A stretch of DNA of 64,000 nucleotides from an uncultured Faecalibaculum sp. (GTDB lineage Bacteria; Bacillota_I; Bacilli_A; Erysipelotrichales; Erysipelotrichaceae), in contig NZ_CAJUPA010000008.1 in the NCBI RefSeq assembly GCF_910588395.1, forward strand, positions 1-64,000, read 5' to 3'. Position 1 is the first letter of the stretch. Every line of letters starts with the position of its first letter. The position numbers and the translations under genes were made by a program. Under the pieces are notes generated by a model. It did not search any database, was not told where the DNA came from, and was given only the letters and a program-made list of their open reading frames with translations. Positions 1-8,717 of the stretch are shown here, piece after piece.

Positions 1-42
1 CAGAAACAACTGGTTGCAGCTTAGCTTTACTGAGCTTCGTAG

Positions 43-711
43 CCTATCAAGTTCTATTATGCGGACGGCGGCACGATGTTCGGTGACAACGGTCAGGACG
101 CGGCTGCCGGCATCCAGTTCGACAAGCCGGATGCCACCGAGTATCTGGTGGCCCTGAAAAACAACAGCAACTTTGCGGATGACGCCGACGGCAAAGGCTA
201 TGCAGCGTTCTCCGAAAAGGAAACCGCCGTATTCTTCTCCGGTTCCTGGGACTATCAGACACTGAAAGAAGCCCTGGGCGATGACCTGGGTGCAGCCCAG
301 CTGCCCACAGCCAAAATCGGCGGAGAAGACAAACAGCTGTACTCCTTCGCAGGTTCCAAAGCCATCGGCGTGAACCCCAACTGCGAAAACCAGGCGGCTG
401 CCGTGGCATTTGCAGCTTACCTGGGCGGTGAGGAAGCCCAGAAAGCCCACTGGGAAGACCGCATGATCATCCCCACCAACACCACGCTGCTGGAAGACGA
501 AGTCTTTGCCAAGGACATGCTGGTGAAGGCACAGAACGACACCGTGGACAACACAGCAAAGATCCAGCCCACACTGACGGAAATGGGCAACTACTGGAAG
601 ATCGGTGAAAACTTCGGCAAGGCTATTATGGCCGGCGATGTAACGGAAGCCAACGCAAAGGACAAAACCGCCGAGTTCCAGAAACAGCTGAATACCCTGA
701 CAGAAGAGTAA
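43..711 (+). CDS. malE: Maltodextrin ABC transporter substrate-binding protein, C-terminal part only
   Basis: Encodes roughly the last 220 residues of an extracellular sugar-binding protein of the MalE type, which captures maltodextrins outside the membrane and hands them to MalF/MalG. What remains has the C-terminal lobe pattern of the family (SGSWDY, a GSKAIGVNP segment, and a closing helix with MGNYWKIGENFGKAI). The expected N-terminus, lipobox and first lobe are absent. Recognisable coding begins near base 49, and the 42 bases before it carry in-frame stops (TAG at 22-24, TGA at 31-33, TAG at 40-42) and do not read as MalE. An assembly or contig edge, or a real rearrangement, truncates it. 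The ATG at 76 is internal and not a plausible start. It is followed by a hairpin and then malF and malG, which supports the assignment. Confidence 0.8.
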   Translation, partial: PIKFYYADGGTMFGDNGQDAAAGIQFDKPDATEYLVALKNNSNFADDADGKGYAAFSEKETAVFFSGSWDYQTLKEALGDDLGAAQLPTAKIGGEDKQLYSFAGSKAIGVNPNCENQAAAVAFAAYLGGEEAQKAHWEDRMIIPTNTTLLEDEVFAKDMLVKAQNDTVDNTAKIQPTLTEMGNYWKIGENFGKAIMAGDVTEANAKDKTAEFQKQLNTLTEE

Positions 712-727
712 GCCCCTGTCCGCAAGA

Positions 728-756
728 AAAAGACCTGCCTTGCCGGCGGGTCTTTT
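728..756 (+). terminator. Intercistronic hairpin between malE and malF
   Basis: Stem AAAAGACC-T-GCC pairs with GGC-G-GGTCTTTT over a five-base loop and ends in four T. It lies 17 bases after the malE stop. In binding-protein operons such a hairpin commonly lets the binding protein be made in excess over the permeases; that role is inferred here. Confidence 0.7.
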
Positions 757-819
757 CTGAAAGGACGGCACATTGCATGCAGCATCACCGGCTGCAGCCC
801 GCAGAGAGGAGGCACCATT

Positions 820-2196
820 GTGGCTCTCTTCAAGTCCAATCCCAATGACGAATTCTATACGCCCTATACCGTCTGGAACGCCCTGACAAAAGGGAACTGG
901 AAAACCAGACTGTCCGCCGTGATCATGGGCTTCGGCCAGCTGGCCGGCCACCGGTTCATCAAGGGCCTGATGTATCTGGGTGTGGAAGCACTTTATATCT
1001 ATTACATGGTTTCCCAGGGCATTGCCGAGATTGCTGCTCTGCCCGGTCTGGGGGAAGCCGAACAGGGCAAGGTGTGGAACGAAGCGCTGGGAGTGTATGA
1101 ATACACCGCCGGTGACAACTCCGTGAAGATCCTGCTCTTTGGCATCGTGGCTCTTTTTGTCACCGCCGGTTTCATCGTCATCTGGCGGGCCAATATGAAA
1201 GGTGCCTGGAAGGCGCAGGTACTGCAGGAACAGGGAAAACCCCTGCCCACCTTCCGGCAGGACATTGCCCGGCTTTTTGATACCGACATCCAGAAAACCC
1301 TGCTGACGCTTCCGGTGCTGGGAATCCTGATTTTCACCATCCTTCCCCTGGTGTTCATGATCTCCATGGCTTTCACCAACTATTCCAAAGTGGGCCAGCA
1401 TCTGGTGCTCTTTGACTGGGTGGGGCTGAAAAACTTCGGCGAGGTGCTGAACTTCGGATCGGACATCGGCTCCCAGTTCTGGAGCGTTCTGGGCTGGACC
1501 CTGATCTGGGCGTTCTTTGCCACGTTCCTGAACTACATCTTCGGCATGATCCTGGCACTGGCCATTAACCGCAAGGGCACCAGGGGGAAGGCCTTCTGGC
1601 GTTTCTGCTTCGTGCTCTCCATTGCCGTGCCGCAGTTTGTCTCGCTGATGGTCCTGCGCTCCGTGCTGCAGCCCCAGGGAGCGGTGAATGTCATTCTCCA
1701 GAACCTGGGCTGGATTGACCAGTCCCTGCCGTTTTTCACCAACGCCACCTGGGCCCGGGTGACGGTGATCGTCATCAACCTGTGGGTGGGCATTCCCTAT
1801 ACCCTGCTGGATCTCACAGGCATTCTGCAGAACATCCCCGGGGAACTCTATGAGTCCGCCCGGATCGACGGCGCCAGTACCGTCACCACGTTCTTCAAGA
1901 TCACACTGCCCTACATGCTCTTTGTCACGGCTCCGAACCTGATTGTGACGTTCACCAACAACATCAACAACTTCAACGTCATTTACCTGCTTTCGGAAGG
2001 CAACCCCACGCCTGTGGGCCACACAGCGGGCAAAACCGATCTGCTGGTGACCTGGCTGTACAAGCTGACCATTGACCGGCAGGAATACAACATCGGTGCG
2101 GTTATCGGCATTCTGACCTTCGTGGTGCTGGCCATCGTATCGCTGGTGACCTACCGCAGCACCGGGTCCTACAAGAATGAGGAGGGCTTCATGTAA
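820..2196 (+). CDS. malF: Maltodextrin ABC transporter permease MalF
   Basis: Inner-membrane subunit that forms the translocation channel with MalG. At 458 residues it is longer than plain permeases because an N-terminal extension with two extra hydrophobic segments (about residues 25-60 and 95-125) precedes the binding-protein-dependent transport domain, as in MalF of maltose systems. The EAA loop that docks the ATPase reads ESARIDGASTVTTFFKITLP. The start is GTG at 820, chosen because AGAGGAGG lies just upstream. The stop codon shares one base with the malG start (TAATG), so the two are translationally coupled. No ATPase gene follows within the window; a shared MsmX/MalK-type ATPase elsewhere is likely. 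Confidence 0.92.
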   Translation: MALFKSNPNDEFYTPYTVWNALTKGNWKTRLSAVIMGFGQLAGHRFIKGLMYLGVEALYIYYMVSQGIAEIAALPGLGEAEQGKVWNEALGVYEYTAGDNSVKILLFGIVALFVTAGFIVIWRANMKGAWKAQVLQEQGKPLPTFRQDIARLFDTDIQKTLLTLPVLGILIFTILPLVFMISMAFTNYSKVGQHLVLFDWVGLKNFGEVLNFGSDIGSQFWSVLGWTLIWAFFATFLNYIFGMILALAINRKGTRGKAFWRFCFVLSIAVPQFVSLMVLRSVLQPQGAVNVILQNLGWIDQSLPFFTNATWARVTVIVINLWVGIPYTLLDLTGILQNIPGELYESARIDGASTVTTFFKITLPYMLFVTAPNLIVTFTNNINNFNVIYLLSEGNPTPVGHTAGKTDLLVTWLYKLTIDRQEYNIGAVIGILTFVVLAIVSLVTYRSTGSYKNEEGFM

Positions 2197-3050
2197 TGAA
2201 CGCGACTGTGAAAAAGCGTGTCAGCAACACGCTGACCTACATTGGCCTGTCCATTCTGGCCATCATCTGGGTGTTCCCCATTGTCTGGGTGGTGCTGTAC
2301 AGTTTCTCCGCACAGAAAGGCAGCTATATTTCCACGATTCTTCCCAAAGCCTGGACAATTTCCAACTACACGAAGCTCTTCACAGATACCTCCATCCTGA
2401 ATTTCCCCCGGATGTTCACCAACACCCTGATCATTGCCATCTGTTCCTGTCTGCTCAGTGTATTCTTTACCATTTCCGTGGCCTACTGCATGTCCCGGCT
2501 GCGGTTCAAGCTGCGCAAGCCTTTCATGAACATTGCCATGATCCTGGGGCTGTTCCCAGGCTTCATGGCAATGGTGGCAGTGTACTTCATTCTGCAGTCA
2601 TTCGGACTCACAGAAGGGTCCATGATCAAAGTGGCACTGATTCTGGTGTACTCCGCCGGAGCCGGTGTGAAGTTCTATGTGGCCAAGGGATTCTTTGACA
2701 CAATGCCCAAGGCTCTGGACGAAGCGGCGGAAATGGATGGCTGCACCAAGTGGCAGATTTTCACGAAGATTACCATGCCCCTGTCCAAGCCCATCATCAT
2801 TTCCACAACGCTGCAGGCGTTCATGGCTCCCTGGATCGATTTTATTTTCGCCAAGGTCATCTGCCGGGCCAACGCAAACGAGTATACGGTGGCCATTGGC
2901 ATGTGGCAGATGCTGGACAAGACCTACATCAACGACTGGTATATGCGCTTCCTGGCTGCTGCCGTGCTGATTTCCATTCCCATTGCCATCATCTTCATTT
3001 TCATGCAGAAGTTCTATGCCGATGGTATGGGCGGGGCGGTCAAAGGCTGA
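2196..3050 (+). CDS. malG: Maltodextrin ABC transporter permease MalG
   Basis: Second channel subunit of the maltodextrin importer, 284 residues with six predicted membrane segments. The first is close to the N-terminus (LTYIGLSILAIIWVFPIVW). The EAA motif is DEAAEMDGCTKWQIFTKITMP, where the ATPase would bind, and the C-terminus FYADGMGGAVKG is the typical MalG ending. It starts one base inside the malF stop codon. The next gene downstream is on the opposite strand, so this is the end of the operon. The 219 bases that follow hold only the terminator of the opposing gene. Confidence 0.93.
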   Translation: MNATVKKRVSNTLTYIGLSILAIIWVFPIVWVVLYSFSAQKGSYISTILPKAWTISNYTKLFTDTSILNFPRMFTNTLIIAICSCLLSVFFTISVAYCMSRLRFKLRKPFMNIAMILGLFPGFMAMVAVYFILQSFGLTEGSMIKVALILVYSAGAGVKFYVAKGFFDTMPKALDEAAEMDGCTKWQIFTKITMPLSKPIIISTTLQAFMAPWIDFIFAKVICRANANEYTVAIGMWQMLDKTYINDWYMRFLAAAVLISIPIAIIFIFMQKFYADGMGGAVKG

Positions 3051-3210
3051 TCTGCAGCCGGAACTGCCTGCTGCTTCTTTTACAGACGGATCCTGTTCCC
3101 GCAGGCTGACAGATTCGGCTCCTTTTGATTTCATCCATGTTTCCTTTCCATGATATGGAGCATGTCCGGTTTCCGGACGGAGAATGCAGCCTGCTGTGCA
3201 GGAATCAGAA

Positions 3211-3232
3211 AAACCAGGCGGATGCCTGGTTT
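3211..3232 (-). terminator. Rho-independent terminator of the Rpn-type nuclease gene
   Basis: Perfect nine-base stem AAACCAGGC / GCCTGGTTT with a four-base loop. Read on the minus strand it is followed by TTTTTC. It lies 37 bases past the stop of the minus-strand gene starting at 4163. Confidence 0.75.
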
Positions 3233-3269
3233 CAGTCTTATGTGCTTCGGGAAACTGAATTCCTGTGGT

Positions 3270-4163
3270 TCAGGCTTTCAGTTCGGACTGGAGCTTCTGC
3301 ACTTCACTGAGGCTCAGGCTGGTGGCCTGGGCGATCTGCTGAAGCGTGAGCAGACCCATCTGCAGCAAACCTTGTGCAGACTTCATCTGACCCTCTTTTC
3401 GCCCTTCCATTCGTCCTTCCTTGCGCCCTTCCATTCGTCCTTCCTTTCGCCCAATCTGGACACCTTCGCCGAAGATTTCTCTTGATACCTCACACATCGC
3501 CTTTTCCCCCTTTTCTGTATTCTTCATTCGTTTCATCAGTCTTCTCAGAAACCCGTTTCTAATTTTCTGCGGATCGGACTGCCGCAGATCATGCGCCAGA
3601 TCTCCTGCTGCCTCCGGGCCCTCATACCGCAGGTTGAACAGCCGGATTTCCATTTTCTCCGGTATGATCCTTCCGGTAAAACTGTCCACCGCCTGGATGT
3701 TCACCACCGGCTTTCCCGGCAGAAACAGTGGACCTTCCATCCCCGGCAGGCTTGTGGCATCTGTCAATACAATCATATGACCTTTTTTCAGAAATGAATA
3801 CTTCTTTCCCTGGGGCATTCTGTCCAGCACGATATGAGAACGGGATACGTCCAGTCTTCCATCCTCGATCACATCGTTCTGCATCTCCACGCTCCAGGAT
3901 TCATCCTTTCCGTCATATCCAAATAGATCCGGCATGATGGACTTCGCTCCGGAGACTGTCTTCAGGTCCTTCTGGCTCTCCACGTGATGAAAGGGCCCTG
4001 TCTGTCTGTCGCAGACCGCGTCTGCAATCAGTGCCATATACATGTTTTTTTCCTCCGGGCTGCACAGCTTCACGCTGGCCCGGAAACAGATATCGCTTTT
4101 CAGCGGCAGTTTCTTCAGTCTGTCGATGTGTTTTCTGCCAAATTCTTCTGTTGTCACAATCAC
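3270..4163 (-). CDS. Rpn-family PD-(D/E)XK nuclease / transposase-like protein
   Basis: 297-residue member of the recombination-promoting nuclease family (PD-(D/E)XK nuclease family transposase in many Bacillota). The central part shows the family core: DLFGYDGKDESWSVEMQND, where the acidic residue and the E-x-Q pair stand for the PD-(D/E)XK site, followed by RSHIVLDRMPQGKKYSFLKK. Near the C-terminus a charged repeat alternates KEGR and MEGR (bases about 3395-3452), followed by a short helical tail. Such repeats are common in this family and vary in copy number. The start is GTG at 4163 with AAAGGAG just upstream; GTG at 4157 is also possible. In-cell function is unknown; known relatives (E. 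coli RpnA) are DNA nucleases linked to recombination. Confidence 0.85.
   Translation of the reverse strand: MIVTTEEFGRKHIDRLKKLPLKSDICFRASVKLCSPEEKNMYMALIADAVCDRQTGPFHHVESQKDLKTVSGAKSIMPDLFGYDGKDESWSVEMQNDVIEDGRLDVSRSHIVLDRMPQGKKYSFLKKGHMIVLTDATSLPGMEGPLFLPGKPVVNIQAVDSFTGRIIPEKMEIRLFNLRYEGPEAAGDLAHDLRQSDPQKIRNGFLRRLMKRMKNTEKGEKAMCEVSREIFGEGVQIGRKEGRMEGRKEGRMEGRKEGQMKSAQGLLQMGLLTLQQIAQATSLSLSEVQKLQSELKA
3395..3452 (-). repeat. Tandem repeat coding KEGRMEGR within the Rpn-type gene
   Basis: The DNA repeats CGCCCTTCCATTCGTCCTTC about twice with small changes, encoding alternating KEGR and MEGR. It is coding, not intergenic, and is prone to copy-number change by slippage. Confidence 0.7.
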
Positions 4164-4323
4164 TTTCTCCTTTCCTTACTGGTTATATTCGCCAGATTCA
4201 CGGGTTTTTGCGGAAGTTTATGGAAACCGAAACAAAATGTGACAAATATCTTTTTATGAACAGAAAATCAGACAATCTCAGACACACAGCCTTTTCCCGA
4301 AAGGCATCAAAACAGCAGAGGGG

Positions 4324-4346
4324 AAACGGCCTGTTCCGTTTTTTTA
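4324..4346 (+). terminator. Short hairpin with T-run upstream of malQ
   Basis: AAACGG pairs with CCGTTT over a six-base loop and runs into seven T. No plus-strand gene precedes it directly, so it may be a leader attenuator for malQ or a relic. Confidence 0.35.
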
Positions 4347-4433
4347 CGAACAGCACATGGCGTCACAGGACGCATCATGAAAACAGAAAGCGGCGCGCTG
4401 CACAGACTGTCAGCGCCGGAAAGGAAAGACTAT

Positions 4434-5933
4434 ATGAAGAATGCAGCTGTACACAGCAATAGTCAGCGGCTCACTGAACGGCGGGCAGGACTGCTGGTTC
4501 CGCTGTTCAGTCTCCCCGGTGCCTGGGGCATCGGTTCAGCGGGACGGCCGGCAATCCGGTTTCTGGAAAATCTGCATCTGGCAGGGTTCACCCTGTGGCA
4601 GATTCTGCCCCTGGGTCCTGTGGGATTCGGGAACTCTCCCTATCAGCCCCTGAGCAGTTTTGCCGGGGATGAAATCTACATTGACATCGACGATCTCACC
4701 GAACGGGGCCTGCTGCCGGCTGTGGCGGCACCGGATCTGAATGCTGCCAGAGTGGATTACGCTGCAGTGCGGGCAGCGAAACTGCCCTGGCTGCGAAAAG
4801 CCTTTGCAGCCTTTGAACCGGATGAAAACTACAAAACCTTCTGCTCCCAGGCCTTCTGGCTGGAAGACTATGTCCGTTACCGGGTGCTCAAGGAGAAAAA
4901 CGGTCTGCGGGCCTGGACCGACTGGCCGGAAACCGATCGGAACCGCCGGGACATTCCCGCAGAACTGGAACAGAAAGCGGCGTTTCACCGGTTCCTGCAG
5001 TATATGTTCTACACACAGTGGCAGCGGGTTCATGACTGTGCCAGGGAACTGGGAATTGACATCATCGGTGATCTGCCCATCTATGTGGGACATGACAGCG
5101 CCGATGTGAAATCCATGCCCGGTGCCTTTCAGCTGGAACCCGACGGCTCCCTGGCTGCGAAAGCCGGCTGTCCGCCGGACTGCTTCACCGAAGACGGGCA
5201 GCTCTGGGGAAATCCGCTCTATGACTGGGAACACGCGTATGATTTCTGGAAACAGCGGCTGTCCTGGAACGCCCGTCTCTATGATGTGGTGCGGATCGAT
5301 CATTTCCTCGGCTTTGACCGGTACTGGTCCATTCCGCCCGCAGATTCCACCGCCCGCAACGGTCACTGGGAGGAAGGACCGAAGGAGATCCTCTTCGACC
5401 GCCTGATTCAGGACCTCCCGGACCTGCGGGTGATCCCCGAAGACCTGGGAGACAAGCGGTCCAGTGTGCAGACCCTCATGAACCGCTATGGCATGCCGAA
5501 CATGAAAATCGCCCAGCATTCTCTGGGCCCCGCTGAAGAACGCCAGGAATTCCGGGTGCCGCAAAATGCGGTGATCTGCACCGGGGTGCATGACAATGAA
5601 CCGGTTATGATGTGGCACAAAAACCAGAACCGGGTAGAACGGCAGCGACTGAACCGGATCTTCCGCCGTCTCGGACTCGCAGGATCCACCCCCGCAGAAA
5701 AACTGTGCCGCTATTGTCTGGAAAGTGAAGCCGCCTGGGCGATTCTGCCGCTGCAGGATCTCTGGTCTCTGGATGAATCTGCCCGCATCAATTCTCCGGG
5801 CACCTGCGGCGATCCCAACTGGCAGTGGCGCATGACGGATTTCGCCCTGCTGGAAGCCATGCTCCCGCGTCTTCGGCATCTGCTGAAGGTCACCGGGCGG
5901 ATTCCGTACCAGCCGCAGAGATTATATCAATAG
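4434..5933 (+). CDS. malQ: 4-alpha-glucanotransferase (amylomaltase)
   Basis: GH77 enzyme that transfers glucan chains between maltodextrins, releasing glucose and making longer chains for phosphorylase; cytoplasmic. The N-terminus has the family signature RAGLLVPLFSLPG-WGIGSAG. Other family blocks are LPLGPVGFGNSPYQPLSSFAG, the IIGDLPIYVGHDSADVK segment, VRIDHFLGFDRYW (catalytic Asp), VIPEDLGD (acid/base Glu) and CTGVHDNEP. Length (499 residues) is normal. I prefer ATG 4434, preceded by GGAAAGGA, over ATG 4377, which would add 19 non-conserved residues and has a weak site. It fits the maltodextrin importer just upstream, although the Rpn-type gene separates them on the other strand. Confidence 0.95.
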   Translation: MKNAAVHSNSQRLTERRAGLLVPLFSLPGAWGIGSAGRPAIRFLENLHLAGFTLWQILPLGPVGFGNSPYQPLSSFAGDEIYIDIDDLTERGLLPAVAAPDLNAARVDYAAVRAAKLPWLRKAFAAFEPDENYKTFCSQAFWLEDYVRYRVLKEKNGLRAWTDWPETDRNRRDIPAELEQKAAFHRFLQYMFYTQWQRVHDCARELGIDIIGDLPIYVGHDSADVKSMPGAFQLEPDGSLAAKAGCPPDCFTEDGQLWGNPLYDWEHAYDFWKQRLSWNARLYDVVRIDHFLGFDRYWSIPPADSTARNGHWEEGPKEILFDRLIQDLPDLRVIPEDLGDKRSSVQTLMNRYGMPNMKIAQHSLGPAEERQEFRVPQNAVICTGVHDNEPVMMWHKNQNRVERQRLNRIFRRLGLAGSTPAEKLCRYCLESEAAWAILPLQDLWSLDESARINSPGTCGDPNWQWRMTDFALLEAMLPRLRHLLKVTGRIPYQPQRLYQ

Positions 5934-6022
5934 GGCAGCGCTGTTGCTGCCGATGCATGCCGGGGCCCAAACCTGAAGGGGGAGGGATCCGGCTTTCAGT
6001 TCCCGAAAATTGCGGGGATTTT

Positions 6023-6084
6023 GGAAAAGTGTGATAGAATGCACAGAATTCTTTGGAAAAACGTGACAGAATGCACACTTTTCC
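6023..6084. repeat. Three-arm hairpin repeat, copy C (3' side of the DUF4143 ATPase gene)
   Basis: 62 bp bounded by a perfect 11-base inverted repeat, GGAAAAGTGTG and CACACTTTTCC. Inside are a short arm CAC, the centre AGAATTCTTT, and a third arm GGAAAAACGTG. The two halves are near-direct repeats (GGAAAA-x-GTG then eight bases then CAC). It sits between the convergent 3' ends of malQ and the ATPase gene. Three further copies are at 7576, 35889 and 41249. Confidence 0.75.
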
Positions 6085-6180
6085 GAAATCTGGGATATTG
6101 AAAGCAATAAACAGGCATCCTGTTCAGTCGCTGAATGCGGTCGGCAGGATGCCTGTTCTGCAGATGGAAGGATGCGGATA

Positions 6181-7536
6181 TCAGTTGAAATCCGGTGCCA
6201 GAGGATCCCAGATCAGATGCTGCTGGTCCTTGAGGGCATAGAACATGATCATATAAAAAGGAAGGTAGAGAATGTCGTCTTCTTCCTGCACATCAGCTTT
6301 GCAGAATACGATTTTTTCATGGAAGTTCCAGTCGGATACCTGCAGAGCTTTGTCCAGCGCCCTGTGTTTCCGGTAGTCATTGCCGGACTTGATTTCCAGG
6401 ACATCAATGTACCGTTCATTCTGGATCACAAAATCCAGTTCGCCAATGGTTTTTGAATCGTAGTAGAACAAGTCCAGTCCCTTTGAAGTCAGAGCCTGGG
6501 CAAAAGCATTTTCCAGAATGCTTCCGGAATTGATGTCCAGTTCTCCCTGCAGCAGGGCAAACTGAATATTTCCCAGACTGGCTGCACAAAGCAGGCCGGT
6601 ATCATTCATGAACAGCTTGAAGAGATTGCGCTTTTCATTCAGCCGAAGAGGAGTCACCGGCGCGGAAGTGTTGTAGCAGGGAAGGGCCACCCCGGCTTCT
6701 TCAAGCCACAGGAAGGCATTTTCCAGATTTCGCATCTGCGCACCTTTTCCCAGGGCATTCAGTCGGAAACGGCGGTTTTTGTCATCCAGCTGAGAGGGAA
6801 TTGAATCGAAAATCTGACGGATTTTCAGACTCATCAGCCCCTGGGCATATTTGGAAATATCCTGCCGGTACAAAGTCAGAATCTGTTTCTGTATGTAGAC
6901 CGTTTCTGTGATGTCCCGGGTTCGGACATAGGTCTGCACTGCTTCAGGCATACCTCCCACTACGATATAGGTTTCAAAGAGCCGCAGCATTCTGTCATGA
7001 ACGGCTTCTCCCACGGACTGTCTGTGAAGAAAACAGTCTTTCAGATACTGAATGCTTTCCAGAGGATAGTTCAGAGCCCAGAGAAATTCCTCAAAATCCA
7101 TGGGATACATATTGATCTGTTCTTCATAGCCCACAGGCAGGGATTTCACCGGTTTGTACTGGATCCCCAGCAGCGAGCCGGTTTCTATATACTGTGCAGA
7201 TCCTTCTTCCACCAGAAACTTGACGGCGGTTCTGGCGGCCGGGCATTCCTGTATTTCGTCCAGTATGATCAGCGTTTTCCCGGGAATGATAGATTGTCCT
7301 GTATAGGCAGTCAGCTGAGTCAGAACTGTCTGCGCTGTTTGCTGGCGGAAAATCCGGGAAGCCCCGGGATCATTGTAGAAATTGATTTCGATGACAGATT
7401 CGTAGTTTTCCGCACCAAAATGCCGCGCCAGGGTGGACTTGCCAACCTGTCTGGCACCCATGATGAACAGTGCCTTGGAGCTGGCCCGTCTGTTTTTCCA
7501 GTCCAGCAGATCCTGATAGAGCCTTCGTTTCAGCAT
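6181..7536 (-). CDS. AAA-type ATPase with DUF4143 domain
   Basis: 451-residue ATPase of the AAA_14/DUF4143 type, common in gut anaerobes and of unknown cellular role. The Walker A motif is MGARQVGKSTLARHFG near residue 25. Walker B is LIILDEIQECP, followed by VEEGSAQYIETGSLLG (sensor region). The C-terminal DUF4143 half contains the nuclease-like block LDFVIQNERYIDVLEIKSGNDYRKH (D...E-x-K), resembling a PD-(D/E)XK fold. I chose ATG 7536 because GGAGG lies eight bases upstream; an upstream reading to 7608 would run through a hairpin repeat. The gene is flanked on both sides by copies of a 62-bp three-arm hairpin repeat (6023 and 7576), the 5' copy falling about 40 bases before the start codon, where it could control expression. 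Confidence 0.85.
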   Translation of the reverse strand: MLKRRLYQDLLDWKNRRASSKALFIMGARQVGKSTLARHFGAENYESVIEINFYNDPGASRIFRQQTAQTVLTQLTAYTGQSIIPGKTLIILDEIQECPAARTAVKFLVEEGSAQYIETGSLLGIQYKPVKSLPVGYEEQINMYPMDFEEFLWALNYPLESIQYLKDCFLHRQSVGEAVHDRMLRLFETYIVVGGMPEAVQTYVRTRDITETVYIQKQILTLYRQDISKYAQGLMSLKIRQIFDSIPSQLDDKNRRFRLNALGKGAQMRNLENAFLWLEEAGVALPCYNTSAPVTPLRLNEKRNLFKLFMNDTGLLCAASLGNIQFALLQGELDINSGSILENAFAQALTSKGLDLFYYDSKTIGELDFVIQNERYIDVLEIKSGNDYRKHRALDKALQVSDWNFHEKIVFCKADVQEEDDILYLPFYMIMFYALKDQQHLIWDPLAPDFN

Positions 7537-7575
7537 TGGATGCACCTCCATACACAGACAATATCCTGAAAACAT

Positions 7576-7637
7576 GGAAAAAGCAGTATTTTTACTGCTT
7601 TTTCTCAAGAATAATCAGTCATTTTACTGCTTTTTCC
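7576..7637. repeat. Three-arm hairpin repeat, copy D (5' side of the DUF4143 ATPase gene)
   Basis: 62 bp bounded by a perfect 12-base inverted repeat, GGAAAAAGCAGT and ACTGCTTTTTCC. A third arm ACTGCTTTTTC, the centre TCAAGAATAAT and the short arm CAGT lie inside. It has the same length and layout as copy C, but the stem is GCAGT instead of GTGTG. It lies in the leader of the minus-strand ATPase gene. Confidence 0.75.
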
Positions 7638-7791
7638 AGAAATGGGCACGAATGCCGGTTTTCGGCTGGTCAGGCTGAAAGACGCTTTGTTTCAGCTTTT
7701 GAGTAAGTCTGAAGAGAAAAAGCGCCCTTGCTTTGCTGGTGTATAATAAATTTGATTGTTATTGACATCTGCCTAAATAGAGAAAATCTTG

Positions 7792-8520
7792 ATGAAAGGA
7801 TACATGATTATAATGGCTGAACCGCAGACTGCGACTTTCTCTTCCTCGTATACACTAAAGCGGGTTGCCCTGACATATCTGATCATATTCACCGTCATGA
7901 ATATGGCCATCTACGGTTTTGGTTTAATTGATACAGGATTTCCATACACATTGTTTTTTCAGCTTACTATGTATGGTCTGACTGTATTCATAGTACAGAG
8001 AGGATTGAAATTGTCCACAGTTCAGATTTGGCAACGCTGCCATTCCTGTTCCTGGCTGATGATTCTTCCGGCTGTACTGTGCCTGGTATTCCTGTTTCAG
8101 GGAAATATATCTGAACACTTTTTTGAACTTCTGGAACAGACCTTTGTGATTGCCTTGCCTGAAGAATGGATTTTCCGCGGAATATATCAGTATGATCTGG
8201 AGAGGATATTCGGTAAATGGAAAGGCCTGATTATCTGCAGCTTCCTTTTCTCTCTGCTTCATATTCCCCGGTGGCTGTTCTGGGAGGATGCCCCTGTGGG
8301 GATTGTTCTATCACAAGTTCTGAGTGTCGCGATATCAGGGATCATATATGGCTTTTTCATGAATGAGACCCATAGTTTGCCCTTCGTGGTTCTGCTTCAT
8401 GCGGTTACGAATATGCATTTTATTCCATGGGCATGGAAAGTCATTGTCTACCTGGCTTTGTTTGCCAGCCTGAAAATCTCTTCGTTCCTGCTGAGTAAGC
8501 AGGAATCCACTTTATCATGA
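7792..8520 (+). CDS. CPBP-family intramembrane glutamic endopeptidase
   Basis: 242-residue polytopic membrane protein of the CPBP (Abi/CaaX-like) family, related to Rce1-type proteases; bacterial members include bacteriocin-immunity and membrane-protein maturation factors. Motif 1 is EEWIFRG (Glu124, Glu125, Arg129), motif 2 is FLFSLLHI (His158) and motif 3 is LLHAVTNMHF (His203, Asn207), so the catalytic set is complete. The gene is less GC-rich than its neighbours. The start is uncertain: ATG 7792, 7804 and 7813 and a TTG at 7789 are all in frame, and the best GGA lies just before 7804. It stands alone, so its substrate cannot be inferred. Confidence 0.85.
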   Translation: MKGYMIIMAEPQTATFSSSYTLKRVALTYLIIFTVMNMAIYGFGLIDTGFPYTLFFQLTMYGLTVFIVQRGLKLSTVQIWQRCHSCSWLMILPAVLCLVFLFQGNISEHFFELLEQTFVIALPEEWIFRGIYQYDLERIFGKWKGLIICSFLFSLLHIPRWLFWEDAPVGIVLSQVLSVAISGIIYGFFMNETHSLPFVVLLHAVTNMHFIPWAWKVIVYLALFASLKISSFLLSKQESTLS

Positions 8521-8717
8521 CTAGTGCAACTCTTGTCAGATGCAGCCTAGAGGCTGCTATGTACGGCAGGCCAACGCTCTGCCGTCCTGTCGCAAAGTCT
8601 CCATCGGCATAAATATTCTCCGGTACGGCATGGTGGGAAACGATTCCCGGCGGCAAGGTCTATAATGAAGAAGACATTGACGAATGAATTCAGGTATGAA
8701 CTGAAGGAGGAATGCAT

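Noticed and set aside
3395..3452. Short repeats suggesting a CRISPR-like array
   Set aside because: They are contiguous coding repeats (KEGR/MEGR) without spacers. No CRISPR array or cas gene is visible anywhere in the window.
4536..5879. 447-codon minus-strand frame over malQ
   Set aside because: Shadow of a conserved GH77 enzyme; no start site support.
8521..8717. Possible small RNA or riboswitch upstream of pfkA
   Set aside because: A TATAAT is present at about 8660, but no consistent stem structure or known aptamer pattern could be seen.
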